NCBI GenBank assembly: GCA_913054335.1
Contig: CAJXHL010000001.1
Span: 86,502-119,016 of the forward strand
DNA from: an uncultured Gammaproteobacteria bacterium
GTDB lineage: Bacteria > Pseudomonadota > Gammaproteobacteria > PS1 > Pseudothioglobaceae
DNA length: 32,515 nt
Direction: 5' to 3'
The notes below the pieces were generated by a model. It made no database searches. It saw only the letters and a program-made list of their open reading frames with translations, and was not told where the DNA came from. Positions 1 to 11,454 of this stretch are shown here, piece after piece (position 1 is the first letter of the stretch; every line of letters starts with the position of its first letter). The translations under genes were made by a program, and so were the position numbers.

Positions 1-1292
1 TCGGGAAATTTAAAGTTAAGCGTTTTCGAAACACTCAGTCCGCCATGAGTTCTCAAACCCGATTGAACACTAGAGGTATCGTGAGTAAATTTGGTAGTCA
101 CCAGATTTGTTTGAAGGGGGTAATCGGAATCTGGGTTTATAGTCTTTGAAATAGAGACTTCAAAATCTTTTGTATAGTCGGGTGTTCCGGCATTAATAAT
201 TTGCTCGTCCTCACTAAGTAAGTGAGCAGTCAAATACCGTTTAGGATCGTCAAAAGACACCTTGATGTGAGAATTAAGTCTTGTATCCGAAGTATCACCG
301 TGCGTAATGTCTTTAAAATAATTTTTATCAGAAACACGATTGGTCTGCACACTCAAGTGGATTTTTTCATTAATATCAAGCTCCAAAGATGTGTTGAAAA
401 GCCAACGCTTTGTTTGTGAGACATGGTCCTGAGAAAGGTACTGCCCATCAATGATTAGAGTGTTGTCTTTAATGTCTTGGTTTTGCGTCAGGAGTTGGCG
501 ATAAGTGCCTTCGTAGATTGACCCACGGTTAGACATTCTAGTATATGCAATGAGTAAATCACGGTCAGGCGCTAGGTTGAAGTAATAAGGAATTCTAAAT
601 CGATTGTGCTTCTTTTCGTCGCCGGCCTCAGTGTATCTCTCAAATTCTGGCGTAAGAAAGCCCGTACCACGACCCTCGAGAACCCATTGATACAATGGAT
701 AATAAAAAACGGGGTAGCCAAAAAATTTGATAACGGCATCATCAGCGAGCCCTCTATTGGTTTCAAAGTCAAGTTCGATTGAGTCTGCTTGAATTAACCA
801 GTCGTTTTGATTGAGTGGGCAAAGGCTATACGTTGCATTCTCAAAAAGTATAGTGTTGGTTGTTTTGGAAACCGTCTCAGCTGAGCCATTTGCATTGGTG
901 TCAATTTGTTGGTATCTAGCATTGCTGAGCTTAACCAGTAAGTCATCATTTTGCTTCTTTGTAAATATTTGATTGCCAGTAATTAAAAATCGTTCATCTT
1001 GAAATTTTACATTGCCTTTGGCCAAAGTGGATTGATCGGATTTAGAAATACTAATTTCATCTGCTGCAAGAAAATGAGAGTTTGATTTAACTGTTGCATT
1101 GCCAGTTAATAGATAGTTATTATTTTGGTTTATTTCGCTTTGATCTGCTTCAACTTCTAATCCTTGAGTGTTGCTTGTGAATTTCTCTAAAGGAAAAAGT
1201 GTTTGATATTCAGGACAATTTAATCCTGAAATGTCTGCGTTGATTAATGTATTGCTTAAGATTAATGTAGTGAAAATCAGGTGCCTTTTCAT
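1..1292 (-). CDS. lptD: LPS-assembly protein LptD (OstA), N-terminal part, cut by window edge
   Basis: LptD is the outer-membrane beta-barrel that, with LptE, inserts lipopolysaccharide into the outer leaflet. About 430 codons are visible, read from an ATG whose complement lies at 1290-1292; the C-terminus is beyond base 1. Residues 1-19 form a signal peptide (MKRHLIFTTLILSNTLINA). Residues about 45-115 resemble the periplasmic OstA/LptA jellyroll (GLEVEADQSE, GNATVKS). Then comes the family block TYSLCPLNQNDWLIQADSIE followed by GYPVFYYPLYQW and GRGTGFLTPEF, which lead into the barrel. Cysteines near residue 26 and at 158 match the positions used for the LptD disulfides in other bacteria. 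It is divergent from hflK. The frame is open with no stops over the visible part. Sure of the family; the end cannot be seen. Confidence 0.9.
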   Translation of the reverse strand, partial: MKRHLIFTTLILSNTLINADISGLNCPEYQTLFPLEKFTSNTQGLEVEADQSEINQNNNYLLTGNATVKSNSHFLAADEISISKSDQSTLAKGNVKFQDERFLITGNQIFTKKQNDDLLVKLSNARYQQIDTNANGSAETVSKTTNTILFENATYSLCPLNQNDWLIQADSIELDFETNRGLADDAVIKFFGYPVFYYPLYQWVLEGRGTGFLTPEFERYTEAGDEKKHNRFRIPYYFNLAPDRDLLIAYTRMSNRGSIYEGTYRQLLTQNQDIKDNTLIIDGQYLSQDHVSQTKRWLFNTSLELDINEKIHLSVQTNRVSDKNYFKDITHGDTSDTRLNSHIKVSFDDPKRYLTAHLLSEDEQIINAGTPDYTKDFEVSISKTINPDSDYPLQTNLVTTKFTHDTSSVQSGLRTHGGLSVSKTLNFKFP

Positions 1293-1420
1293 GCCAAACT
1301 TTGATGATGCAAATGGCCATATTTTAGCACTTAATATTATTACCTATTTAGCTTATAATCAACACTTGTCAAGCTATTTAATTAGGTAAAATAACTTCAG
1401 TTTTACAACTTGGAAATTCA
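1293..1420. promoter_or_regulatory. Divergent promoter region lptD / hflK with nested inverted repeats
   Basis: On the minus strand a consensus -35 (TTGACA, complement of 1368-1373) could serve lptD, with a weak -10 (TAAATA) 16 bases on. On the plus strand TTGTCA at 1366-1371 and TAAAAT at 1387-1392 (spacing only 15) could serve hflK; a TATAAT at 1354-1359 lacks a good -35. Two nested inverted repeats span the same bases: TTACCTA (1340-1346) with TAGGTAA (1383-1389), and TAGCTT (1349-1354) with AAGCTA (1371-1376). Promoter assignment is inference from motifs only. Confidence 0.4.
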
Positions 1421-2593
1421 ATGGCCTGGAACGACAATAAGAATCAAAACCCCTGGAGCAATAATAACCAATCACCGCCCGAATTGGACGAGGTTATCAA
1501 AGACTTTAAAAACAAGTTTAACGCAGCATTTGGCGGTGGCTCTTCGAGCAACTCTTCTGGCACAACCAATGCAGGAAAGTCTGTCAGAGGCAGCGCCAAA
1601 TATTTGATTGTTCTAGCAATCTTAATATGGCTCTTGTCAGGCATCTATATTATTGATCCGGCTGAACGTGGCGTTGTGCTTCGTTTTGGTGCGTTTCAAG
1701 AAATCACTTCTCAGGGCCCTCATTGGCATCTTCCTTATCCAATCGAACAACTCTATAAAGTTAATGTAGAGAGAGTTCGTGCTACTGAGATTGGTTTTAG
1801 AAACAGCCAGAATTCTAACTATGGCGGCAGAATAAGCTCCGAGTCCTTGATGTTAACCAAGGATGAAAACATGGTTGATGTTAGCTTGGCCGTGCAATAC
1901 AAAATTGTCGATGCGAAAGCCTATTTATTTAATGTTCTTATGCCAGAATTGACGTTAAGTCACGTTGTTCAAAGTGTGATTAGGCAAGTTGTTGGTGACA
2001 ACACTATGGACTTTGTATTAACCACGGGTCGTGAACAAGTTGCTCAGGAGGTAAAGAGTCATTCGCAAGCTTTGCTTAACGAATACCAAACGGGCTTGAT
2101 TATTACCGCGGTAACCATGCAAGATGCTCAGCCACCAATTCAAGTGAAAGACGCTTTTGATGACGTTGTTAAGGCTCGCGAAGATCAACAAAGATACATT
2201 AATGAAGCTAACGCTTATGCAAACGACATCTTGCCGAAATCTCGTGGTGCGAGTCAAAGAATAATGGCTGAAGCACAAGCTTATCGTTCGCAAGTAATTT
2301 CCAAGTCCGAAGGTGAGTCCGATCGCTTCAGTCAAATTTTATCGGAGTACTTAAAAGCGCCAGAAGTTACTAGAGAAAGACTCTATAGGGAGACATTAGA
2401 AGAAGTGCTTAGTACGACAAATAAAGTTGTCATTGACGGCAGTGCAAACTCACTGATGTATTTACCTATTGATCAGTTGATCAATTCATCTAGATCGGCG
2501 ACCTCATCAGCTCCTGGACAATCAAACTACCAACCTACGGGATCTCAGTCGAGTGGTGGCACCAGTATATTACGCTCTAGGGAGATAAGATAA
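1421..2593 (+). CDS. hflK: FtsH protease modulator HflK
   Basis: HflK forms with HflC the membrane-anchored SPFH-family cage that surrounds and tunes the FtsH protease. The 390-residue product begins MAWNDNKNQNPW, the usual HflK start, followed by a Gly/Ser/Asn-rich cytoplasmic stretch. A single membrane segment lies at residues 61-78, and the SPFH/band-7 domain follows (IDPAERGVVLRFGAF onward). A long helical region after about residue 250 (KAREDQQRYINEANAYAND) is the coiled coil typical of the family. The tail is Ser/Gln/Gly-rich and low in complexity. It is the first gene of hflK-hflC-hisZ-purA-rnr and overlaps hflC by one base (TAATG), which suggests translational coupling. The hfq and hflX genes that often precede it are absent; lptD lies there instead. 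Confidence 0.95.
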   Translation: MAWNDNKNQNPWSNNNQSPPELDEVIKDFKNKFNAAFGGGSSSNSSGTTNAGKSVRGSAKYLIVLAILIWLLSGIYIIDPAERGVVLRFGAFQEITSQGPHWHLPYPIEQLYKVNVERVRATEIGFRNSQNSNYGGRISSESLMLTKDENMVDVSLAVQYKIVDAKAYLFNVLMPELTLSHVVQSVIRQVVGDNTMDFVLTTGREQVAQEVKSHSQALLNEYQTGLIITAVTMQDAQPPIQVKDAFDDVVKAREDQQRYINEANAYANDILPKSRGASQRIMAEAQAYRSQVISKSEGESDRFSQILSEYLKAPEVTRERLYRETLEEVLSTTNKVVIDGSANSLMYLPIDQLINSSRSATSSAPGQSNYQPTGSQSSGGTSILRSREIR

Positions 2594-3462
2594 TGAAAAA
2601 AATTAGCATTATATCGATTGTTCTTATTCCAATTATTGCAATCCTTGCCAGCTCTGCGCTATATACCGTAAATGAAACTCAAGTGGCGATTAAGCTTCGA
2701 TTGGGTGAGATTGTTACCATTGAAGAAGAACCTGGTTTGAAATATAAAACACCGTTCGTCAATAATGTGATTTTCTTTGATAAACGTATTCAAACGCTAG
2801 ATTCTTCACCAGAGTCATTCCTAACGGTTGAGAAGAAAACTGTTATTGTGGATTCTTTTGTTAAATGGCGTATTGCTGATGTGAAAAAGTTCTACATCTC
2901 GACAGGCGGCGCCATGGCGTCTGCTAATCTTAGATTGGCGCAAAACAACCAAGATGCTCTAAGAAGTCAATTCTCTAAGCGCACGATCAAAGAGGTTGTT
3001 TCTGATCAACGTGAAGCAATTATGGCTTCTGTGAAAGGTAAATTGAAGGCGATCGCAGAAACTGAGTACGGTATTGAAATTGTTGATGTCCGTATTAAAC
3101 GAATCGAACTTGCGCAAGAAGTTAGAAATTCTGTTTATTTAAGAATGGAAACCGAGCGCAAAGGATTGGCCAATAAACTACGCTCAGAGGGCGCGGAAGA
3201 GGCAGAAAAGATTCAAGCTTTTGCAGAAAAAGAACGTACCATTATCTTGGCGAATGCTTACAGAGACTCTGAGAAAGTTCGAGGTGAAGGCGATGCGCAA
3301 TCAGCCAGTAATTATGCGCAGGCCTATAGTCAAGACGCCGAGTTTTATTCTTTTTATCGTTCTTTGGAGTCTTATAGAAAGTCGTTTGGACAGCGGGGCG
3401 ATATTTTGGTGTTGAGTCCTGACAGTAAATTTTTCAGTCACTTTAACCCAGGCTTTGACTAA
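2593..3462 (+). CDS. hflC: FtsH protease modulator HflC
   Basis: HflC is the partner of HflK in the membrane complex that regulates FtsH. The 289-residue product has an N-terminal membrane anchor at about residues 4-23 (ISIISIVLIPIIAILASSAL). The SPFH domain begins at about residue 24 (YTVNETQVAIKLRLGEIV), and a charged helical region follows from about residue 185 (RMETERKGLANKLRSEGAEE). The family end motif, LSPDSKFFSHF, is present close to the C-terminus. The start ATG shares its A with the hflK stop codon, and hisZ follows after 9 bases. Length matches usual HflC proteins, and no key region is missing. Confidence 0.95.
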   Translation: MKKISIISIVLIPIIAILASSALYTVNETQVAIKLRLGEIVTIEEEPGLKYKTPFVNNVIFFDKRIQTLDSSPESFLTVEKKTVIVDSFVKWRIADVKKFYISTGGAMASANLRLAQNNQDALRSQFSKRTIKEVVSDQREAIMASVKGKLKAIAETEYGIEIVDVRIKRIELAQEVRNSVYLRMETERKGLANKLRSEGAEEAEKIQAFAEKERTIILANAYRDSEKVRGEGDAQSASNYAQAYSQDAEFYSFYRSLESYRKSFGQRGDILVLSPDSKFFSHFNPGFD

Positions 3463-3471
3463 AAGTTAAAA

Positions 3472-5917
<2,446 letters not shown>

Positions 5918-5943
5918 TTATAAGCACTTTACTTTAGAGCAAT

Positions 5944-8058
5944 ATGTCTGACCCTCATTACCATCGTGAAGCGGAAAAGTACGAAAGTCCTATTCCGTCT
6001 CGTGAGCATATTCTAAGTTTCATTCAAGTTAAGCCGTACAGCAAACATCAGTTGTTCGATTTACTTGAGTTAAACGACTCCCAGAAAAAGCCTTTTGGCA
6101 GACGCCTAAAGGCGATGGTTAGAGATAAGCAGCTCAGTTGCAATAAAAAAGGCGTGTATCGGCCTTTCTCTAATCGAGGCCTTCTCAAGGGCACCATCAT
6201 TGCTAATCCAAAAGGCTTTGGCTTTGTTGCCCTTGATAAGGGTGGAAAAGACTTAAGGCTGTCACATAAGCAAATGCAACTGGTTTTTCATGGCGATAAA
6301 GTTAAAGTTCGCCTGCTGAACAAGCGTCTAGATGCTGAGGTGGTTGAGGTGGTTGAGTCGGTTAAGACTCTAGTGGGTAGGCTTCATACTGATAAAAACG
6401 CACCTTACGTGGTGGTTGATGATAAGCGCATCAAACACAATATTAAAATTACCGAGATGATTGAGGGCTGTGAAGACAACCAAGTGGTCATTGTTGAGAT
6501 TCTCACCTCACCGACACTGGAATCTGAAGCTACTGGCAAAGTGATTGAGATTATTGGTGGCTTTTTAGACGAGGGTGTGGAAGTGGATTCGGCACTTTAT
6601 CGTCACCAAATACCAAAAGACTTCAGTGAAGCGGCTGCGAATGAAGCCGGCAAACTGCCAAGCAAGGTTTTGGCTAAGGACAAGAAAGGTCGCACTGATG
6701 TAACTCACATTCCGCTGATTACCATTGACGGCGAAGATTCCAGAGATTTTGACGACGCCGTTTTTGCCGAGCCAAGTGATCGAGGTTGGAAGCTCTACGT
6801 GGCGATTGCCGACGTTTCTCATTATATCTCTGAAGGCTCTGCGCTAGATTTAGATGCTATCGAGCGTGGTAATTCTGTGTACTTTCCACACCGTGTTGTG
6901 CCAATGTTGCCAGAGGTGATTTCCAATGGTCTATGCTCGCTTAATCCTGACCTTGAGCGACTTTGCATGATTTGTGAGATGAATATGGATTCATTGGGTG
7001 AGTTGCTCGATTATCAATTCTACCCTGCGGTGATGCTTTCACATGCACGTCTTACTTATACGCAGGTGAATGAAGTTTTGACAAGCAAGAAGAGCAACCT
7101 TAGAAAGACTTACGCTAATGTGATAGACAACATTGAATCGTTACACGGTCTTTATAAAACACTCAGAATTTCTCGCCAAAAACGTGGGGTAATGGATTTT
7201 GATCGCATTGAAAGTCAAATACTGTTTAATGACAACGGCAAGATTGAAAACATTATTGCTCGCAAAAGAAACGATGCGCATAAACTTATTGAAGAATGCA
7301 TGTTAATGGCCAACCAAGCCAGCGCCAAATTTTTGCAAAAACACGATGAAGATTTCCTTTATCGTATTCACCCGAAACCAACCGCTGAAAAAATCGAAGT
7401 TACTCGCCAATTTTTATCGGCTGTAGGATTAAGCCTAGAAGGCGGAATGGAGCCAGAATCTCGTGATTTTGCCAAAGTACTCAAGACGGCAAAGGGCAGG
7501 GAGGATGAGAATATCATTAAAACCGTCGTATTGAGAACGATGAAGCAAGCGGTTTATACGCCTGCTAATGAAGGCCATTTCGGTTTGGCTTTTGAGGACT
7601 ATACCCACTTTACATCGCCGATTCGACGTTATCCAGACTTACTGGTGCACAGGGCAATTAAGCGCGTCTTAAACAAACAAAGTAGATCGCCGTCGAAGCG
7701 AATGAGTGAACTGGGTAAGCACCTGTCAATGACAGAGAGGCGAGCAGATGACGCCTCTAGGGATGTGGAGCAATGGCTTAAATGTGAGTATATGCACGAT
7801 AAAGTAGGTGAAGACTTTAGTGGCGTTATTTCAGGTGTTGCAGGTTTTGGATTCTTTGTGGAGCTCACCGATGTTTTTGTCGAGGGCATGATTGCCCTTC
7901 GTGATTTAAAAGATGATTATTATGTCTATGATGACATCCATCACCAACTGAAAGGTCAGCGAACTGGTAAGGTCTTTCGTTTGGGTGACGTTGTCGAAGT
8001 AAAGCTCGCATCCGTTAGTCTTGATGATCGAAGAATCAGCTTTTCTCTAGCCAATTAA
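5944..8058 (+). CDS. rnr: Ribonuclease R
   Basis: RNase R is a processive 3'-to-5' exoribonuclease of the RNB (RNase II) family that can degrade structured RNA. The 704-residue product opens with the diagnostic DPHYHREAEKYESPIPSRE and a winged-helix segment. Cold-shock-type domains follow (KGTIIANPKGFGFVALD). The RNB catalytic domain holds the acidic metal-binding motif DGEDSRDFDDA at residues 262-272 and the conserved block HFTSPIRRYPDLLVHRAI. The C-terminal S1 domain covers about residues 620-704. The protein ends directly after S1 (RRISFSLAN), so it lacks the Lys-rich tail of the E. coli enzyme (813 residues). It lies 26 bases after purA, and its end overlaps the end of nnr by 12 bases. 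Confidence 0.96.
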   Translation: MSDPHYHREAEKYESPIPSREHILSFIQVKPYSKHQLFDLLELNDSQKKPFGRRLKAMVRDKQLSCNKKGVYRPFSNRGLLKGTIIANPKGFGFVALDKGGKDLRLSHKQMQLVFHGDKVKVRLLNKRLDAEVVEVVESVKTLVGRLHTDKNAPYVVVDDKRIKHNIKITEMIEGCEDNQVVIVEILTSPTLESEATGKVIEIIGGFLDEGVEVDSALYRHQIPKDFSEAAANEAGKLPSKVLAKDKKGRTDVTHIPLITIDGEDSRDFDDAVFAEPSDRGWKLYVAIADVSHYISEGSALDLDAIERGNSVYFPHRVVPMLPEVISNGLCSLNPDLERLCMICEMNMDSLGELLDYQFYPAVMLSHARLTYTQVNEVLTSKKSNLRKTYANVIDNIESLHGLYKTLRISRQKRGVMDFDRIESQILFNDNGKIENIIARKRNDAHKLIEECMLMANQASAKFLQKHDEDFLYRIHPKPTAEKIEVTRQFLSAVGLSLEGGMEPESRDFAKVLKTAKGREDENIIKTVVLRTMKQAVYTPANEGHFGLAFEDYTHFTSPIRRYPDLLVHRAIKRVLNKQSRSPSKRMSELGKHLSMTERRADDASRDVEQWLKCEYMHDKVGEDFSGVISGVAGFGFFVELTDVFVEGMIALRDLKDDYYVYDDIHHQLKGQRTGKVFRLGDVVEVKLASVSLDDRRISFSLAN

Positions 8059-9537
8059 ACGCCTTAAGGGGTTAAACAGGTCACTTGGCAAAAGACTTCT
8101 TTGCTGTCTTTCAGCTGCTATATCACCCGCCTCCGCATGTAGACAGACCGCTAAAGGCAGACATTTGTTTTGATTCACGCCTTGTGCAAGTAATCCGCCA
8201 ATAATACCACTGAGTACATCCCCCATGCCACCTGTTGCCATGCCTGGATTGCCGGCCACGCAAACACCAACGGCTGAATCTGCGTCTACACAAACCAAAG
8301 ACCCTGCACCCTTGAGTAGCACTTGAGCTCGATAGCGCTTGGCAATTTTTTTAACGGCTACAAAACGATTATTTTGAATTTCAGTAGTATTTTCATCCAG
8401 TAATCTCGCCGCCTCTTTCGGGTGTGGGGTAAGGATATGAAGTTTATTTTTGGTCTCTAGCTTAATCTTGTCCTGGCTAATAAGGTTAAGTGCATCGGCA
8501 TCTAAAACACTTGGAAGTTTGCTTGTTAATGCCCTTGTGAGTAATTCCTTGGACCATTGTGACTGTCCTAATCCTGGGCCGATAATAAGCACAGTGGCCT
8601 TGTCAAGTAAGTCTTGTAGTGATTCTGCTGATTCAATATTGTGCGCCATGATTTCGGGGCGTCTCGATACAATAGCGCCAACGTGCTCTTTGCGTGTTGC
8701 GACGCTGACCAGTCCCGCACCGGTGCGTAATGCGGCCTCAGCCGCCAATAATGCTGCGCCGCCGTACCCATAGTCCCCGCCTATAACTAAAACATGACCA
8801 TAATTATTTTTGTGAGCACTGGGTGTACGTGGTTTAAGGTGCTTTAAAAGCTCATTTAGTTGAAGCCTTTCTGAGGGTGGCTGGATATCGTCAAAAAGTG
8901 CAGGCTTTACTTGTAAGGCCTCAAAAACAATATTGCCGCAATAGTCCGGTCCAAAATGGGTAAACATACCTTGTTTAAGCCCAATAAAACTGATTGTTGT
9001 TGTTGCCTTAATACAAATATTCTCAACATCGCCAGTATTGGCATTAAGACCCGATGGCAAGTCAACAGCAACAACTACTAGATTGCTTTTGTTAATAAGT
9101 TCAATGGCGTTGTAATAAGCTTCTTTGATTACTCCTTTTAAGCCCGTCCCTAGGAGGGCGTCAACCACCACACTATTTTTTAGCACAACTTCATCCGAGA
9201 AGTCGGTCATTGGTACTTTGGCTTGATACGCAATGTTATAGGCGAGTTTTGCATCACCCTTTAATTGCTGGGGTGGCTTGATATGAATCAGTTGAACCGA
9301 AACATTATTCTTTTGCGCCAGTGTTGCAACAACATAACCGTCTCCAGCATTATTGCCAGCGCCACAGAAAATAGTAATAGGGGTGTTAGAGTAGTGTTTA
9401 ACAATATGCATAAAAACCGCATTGCCAGCACGTTGCATCAGTTGCAAGCCAGAGACGTCACCTTGCTTAATGGCGAGTCGATCAAGTGCACGAACTTGAT
9501 CGCTGGTGTAAAGATAATTTTGCTGTTTGTAAGCCAT
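8047..9537 (-). CDS. nnr: Bifunctional NAD(P)H-hydrate repair enzyme Nnr
   Basis: Nnr repairs damaged NADHX and NADPHX: the N-terminal half is the epimerase (YjeF_N) and the C-terminal half the ADP-dependent (S)-NAD(P)H-hydrate dehydratase (carbohydrate-kinase fold). The 496-residue product shows GNNAGDGYV at about residues 61-69 and VVDALLGTG and AVDLPSGLNANTG in the first half. The second half shows DADALNL, LTPHPKEAARLL and GNPGMATGGMGDVLSG at residues 429-444. Both domains look complete. The start ATG complement is at 9535-9537. It converges with rnr with a 12-base overlap. An extended -10 candidate sits just upstream. The usual neighbour tsaE is not here. Confidence 0.95.
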   Translation of the reverse strand: MAYKQQNYLYTSDQVRALDRLAIKQGDVSGLQLMQRAGNAVFMHIVKHYSNTPITIFCGAGNNAGDGYVVATLAQKNNVSVQLIHIKPPQQLKGDAKLAYNIAYQAKVPMTDFSDEVVLKNSVVVDALLGTGLKGVIKEAYYNAIELINKSNLVVVAVDLPSGLNANTGDVENICIKATTTISFIGLKQGMFTHFGPDYCGNIVFEALQVKPALFDDIQPPSERLQLNELLKHLKPRTPSAHKNNYGHVLVIGGDYGYGGAALLAAEAALRTGAGLVSVATRKEHVGAIVSRRPEIMAHNIESAESLQDLLDKATVLIIGPGLGQSQWSKELLTRALTSKLPSVLDADALNLISQDKIKLETKNKLHILTPHPKEAARLLDENTTEIQNNRFVAVKKIAKRYRAQVLLKGAGSLVCVDADSAVGVCVAGNPGMATGGMGDVLSGIIGGLLAQGVNQNKCLPLAVCLHAEAGDIAAERQQRSLLPSDLFNPLRRLIG

Positions 9538-9547
9538 GTCAGTGGCT

Positions 9548-9575
9548 ATATTAGCATAAAGTGAGATTGTTGCAA
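9548..9575 (-). promoter_or_regulatory. Candidate promoter of nnr
   Basis: Read on the minus strand, TTGCAA (9570-9575), a 16-base spacer and TAATAT (9548-9553) preceded by TGC give an extended -10 promoter shape. Transcription would begin about 4 bases before the nnr start codon, so the message would be almost leaderless; no Shine-Dalgarno is visible. This is a motif-based guess. Confidence 0.35.
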
Positions 9576-9599
9576 AAAGTACATGGCACTATTTTGCAA
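9570..9599. repeat. Inverted repeat overlapping the nnr -35 region
   Basis: TTGCAAAAAGT (9570-9580) pairs with ACTATTTTGCAA (9588-9599) around a 7-base loop, with one bulged base: 8 plus 3 base pairs. It could be an operator, or a weak 3'-end hairpin for ilvD transcripts, which arrive from the other side on the same strand. Confidence 0.45.
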
Positions 9600-9612
9600 T
9601 AACGCCAATAAC

Positions 9613-9649
9613 TTTATAAGTTGGGGTATTAAAATCAATGACTTATAAA
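9613..9649. repeat. Inverted repeat between ilvD and nnr
   Basis: TTTATAAGT (9613-9621) and ACTTATAAA (9641-9649) form a perfect 9-base inverted repeat with a 19-base spacer. It has no G+C-rich stem and no clean T-run, so it is not a standard terminator. Confidence 0.4.
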
Positions 9650-9714
9650 ACTTAAAATTTTTACCCTTCGCCAAGCCCCATCCTAAAACAAATTTTGCAA
9701 CGGTCTTAAAGTAT

Positions 9715-11382
9715 TTAGTCGGTCACTGCACCTTCAGAGGCAGATTTCGCTAATTTGGCAAATTTTGCCAACACACCTTTGGTGTAATTTGGCTCGGGTT
9801 GCGTCCACTGGCTTAAGCGTTTATCAATAACGCTCTGATCGACCAATAACTCGAGCGAGTTGTTTTTTGCATCAATTAGAATTTCATCGCCATTTTCAAT
9901 AATCGCTAAAACGCCACCTTCAAAAGCTTCAGGGGTAATATGACCAACGACAAAGCCGTGCGTGCCACCGGAGAAGCGACCATCGGTAATCAGCGCCACT
10001 TCGCCGCCCAAGCCTTTGCCCATCACGGCAGAGGTTGGTGCCAACATTTCACGCATACCTGGGCCGCCTTTAGGGCCTTCGTAACGAATAACAATCACAT
10101 CACCAGAAACTATTTCATCGTTTAGAATGGCTGCCAGTGCATCTTCTTCACGACCAAATGTTTTGGCTTTGCCTTGAAAGCGTAAGCCTTCTTTACCGGT
10201 GATTTTAGCAACAGAGCCATCTGGTGCTAAGTTACCACGCAAAATTCTTAGATGTGAGTCTTCTTTAATTGGATTATCGAGTGCGTGAATAATGTCTTGA
10301 TCCTCAGCATACGGTGCAATGTCTGCTAAATTTTCAGCGACCGTCTTACCTGTCACTGTCATGCAATCGCCGTGTAACATGCCTGCGTCTAATAGCATTT
10401 TCATTAAAGGCAGAGTGCCACCAATAGCGACCAGCTCACTCATCATGTACTTACCTGAGGGCTTTAAGTCTGCAAGTACGGGCACATTGGCGCCAATACG
10501 GGTGAAGTCATCAATACTCAAATCAACCCCTGCGGCGTCTGCCATGGCGATTAAATGCAAGACAGCATTGGTAGAGCCACCCAAAGTGATGATAACAGTA
10601 ATAGCATTCTCAAACGCTTTCATTGTCATGATATCACGAGGCTTAATGTCATTTTCCAACAGGTTAAGTACAGCTTTACCAGCTTGAATGCAATCATTGT
10701 CTTTGTCGGCTGAAATTGCATTTTGTGCCGAGGAGTTAGGCAAACTCATACCTAGAGCCTCAATAGCTGAAGCCATAGTATTAGCGGTGTACATACCACC
10801 GCATGAGCCTGGCCCTGGGATGGCTGTTTTTTCAATATTTTCAAGCTCGATGTCGGAAATTGCATTACTGGCACGCTTACCAACCGCTTCAAACACACTA
10901 ACCACATCGGTGTGGTCCTTGCCCGGTTGAATGGTGCCGCCGTAAACAAAGATACTCGGGCGATTAAGACGAGCAAGGCCCATCACGCAGCCCGGCATAT
11001 TTTTATCACAGCCACCGATAGCAACAATACCGTCAAAACCTTGACAGCCAACAACCGTTTCAATGGAATCTGCTATCACTTCCCTAGAGACCAGTGAATA
11101 TTTCATGCCTTCGGAACCCATGGAAATACCATCTGAGATGGTAATGGTGTTAAAAATAACTCCCTTGCCACCGGCAGAATTAACACCTTTTTCGGCTTCA
11201 TCAGCAAGTTTATTAATGTGCATATTACAAGGAGTAACCATCGACCAAGTGGAAGCAATACCCACTTGTGGCTTAGAAAAATCTTCTTTTGTGAATCCTA
11301 CTGGATAAAGCATAGCTCTAGAGGCCGCTCTTTCATAACCATCAACAACTTGCGAGGAAAACTTTCTTGTATCTGACATCAT
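9715..11382 (-). CDS. ilvD: Dihydroxy-acid dehydratase
   Basis: IlvD dehydrates 2,3-dihydroxy-3-methylbutanoate and -pentanoate, the third step of valine and isoleucine synthesis, with an Fe-S cluster. I start it at the first ATG of the pair with complement at 11377-11382 ([15 protein letters not shown]), giving 555 residues. The frame extends to 11439, but the extra 19 residues resemble nothing in the family and fall in the promoter zone. Cluster ligands are visible in [18 protein letters not shown] and [14 protein letters not shown], a spacing usual for the shorter enzymes of the family. [11 protein letters not shown] and [14 protein letters not shown] are also present. No strong Shine-Dalgarno precedes either ATG. 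It is divergent from the ArgA-like gene, with a 15-base palindrome between them. Confidence 0.95.
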   Translation of the reverse strand: MMSDTRKFSSQVVDGYERAASRAMLYPVGFTKEDFSKPQVGIASTWSMVTPCNMHINKLADEAEKGVNSAGGKGVIFNTITISDGISMGSEGMKYSLVSREVIADSIETVVGCQGFDGIVAIGGCDKNMPGCVMGLARLNRPSIFVYGGTIQPGKDHTDVVSVFEAVGKRASNAISDIELENIEKTAIPGPGSCGGMYTANTMASAIEALGMSLPNSSAQNAISADKDNDCIQAGKAVLNLLENDIKPRDIMTMKAFENAITVIITLGGSTNAVLHLIAMADAAGVDLSIDDFTRIGANVPVLADLKPSGKYMMSELVAIGGTLPLMKMLLDAGMLHGDCMTVTGKTVAENLADIAPYAEDQDIIHALDNPIKEDSHLRILRGNLAPDGSVAKITGKEGLRFQGKAKTFGREEDALAAILNDEIVSGDVIVIRYEGPKGGPGMREMLAPTSAVMGKGLGGEVALITDGRFSGGTHGFVVGHITPEAFEGGVLAIIENGDEILIDAKNNSLELLVDQSVIDKRLSQWTQPEPNYTKGVLAKFAKLAKSASEGAVTD

Positions 11383-11405
11383 TTTTAAATTAGAAAAAAA
11401 TACAA

Positions 11406-11420
11406 ATTTTAGACTAAAAT
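11406..11420. repeat. 15-base palindrome between ilvD and the ArgA-like gene
   Basis: ATTTTAG-A-CTAAAAT is a perfect 7-base inverted repeat around one central base, midway between the divergent starts at 11382 and 11455. The position suits an operator shared by two amino-acid genes; no regulator can be named. Confidence 0.35.
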
Positions 11421-11454
11421 AGCGCAATTCTATTGCCAATTTATCTTTTTACAC

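Noticed and set aside
10319-10930. Long open frames opposite ilvD (122 and 80 codons)
   Set aside because: They are antisense to a certain gene, have no recognisable domain and follow the codon pattern of ilvD.
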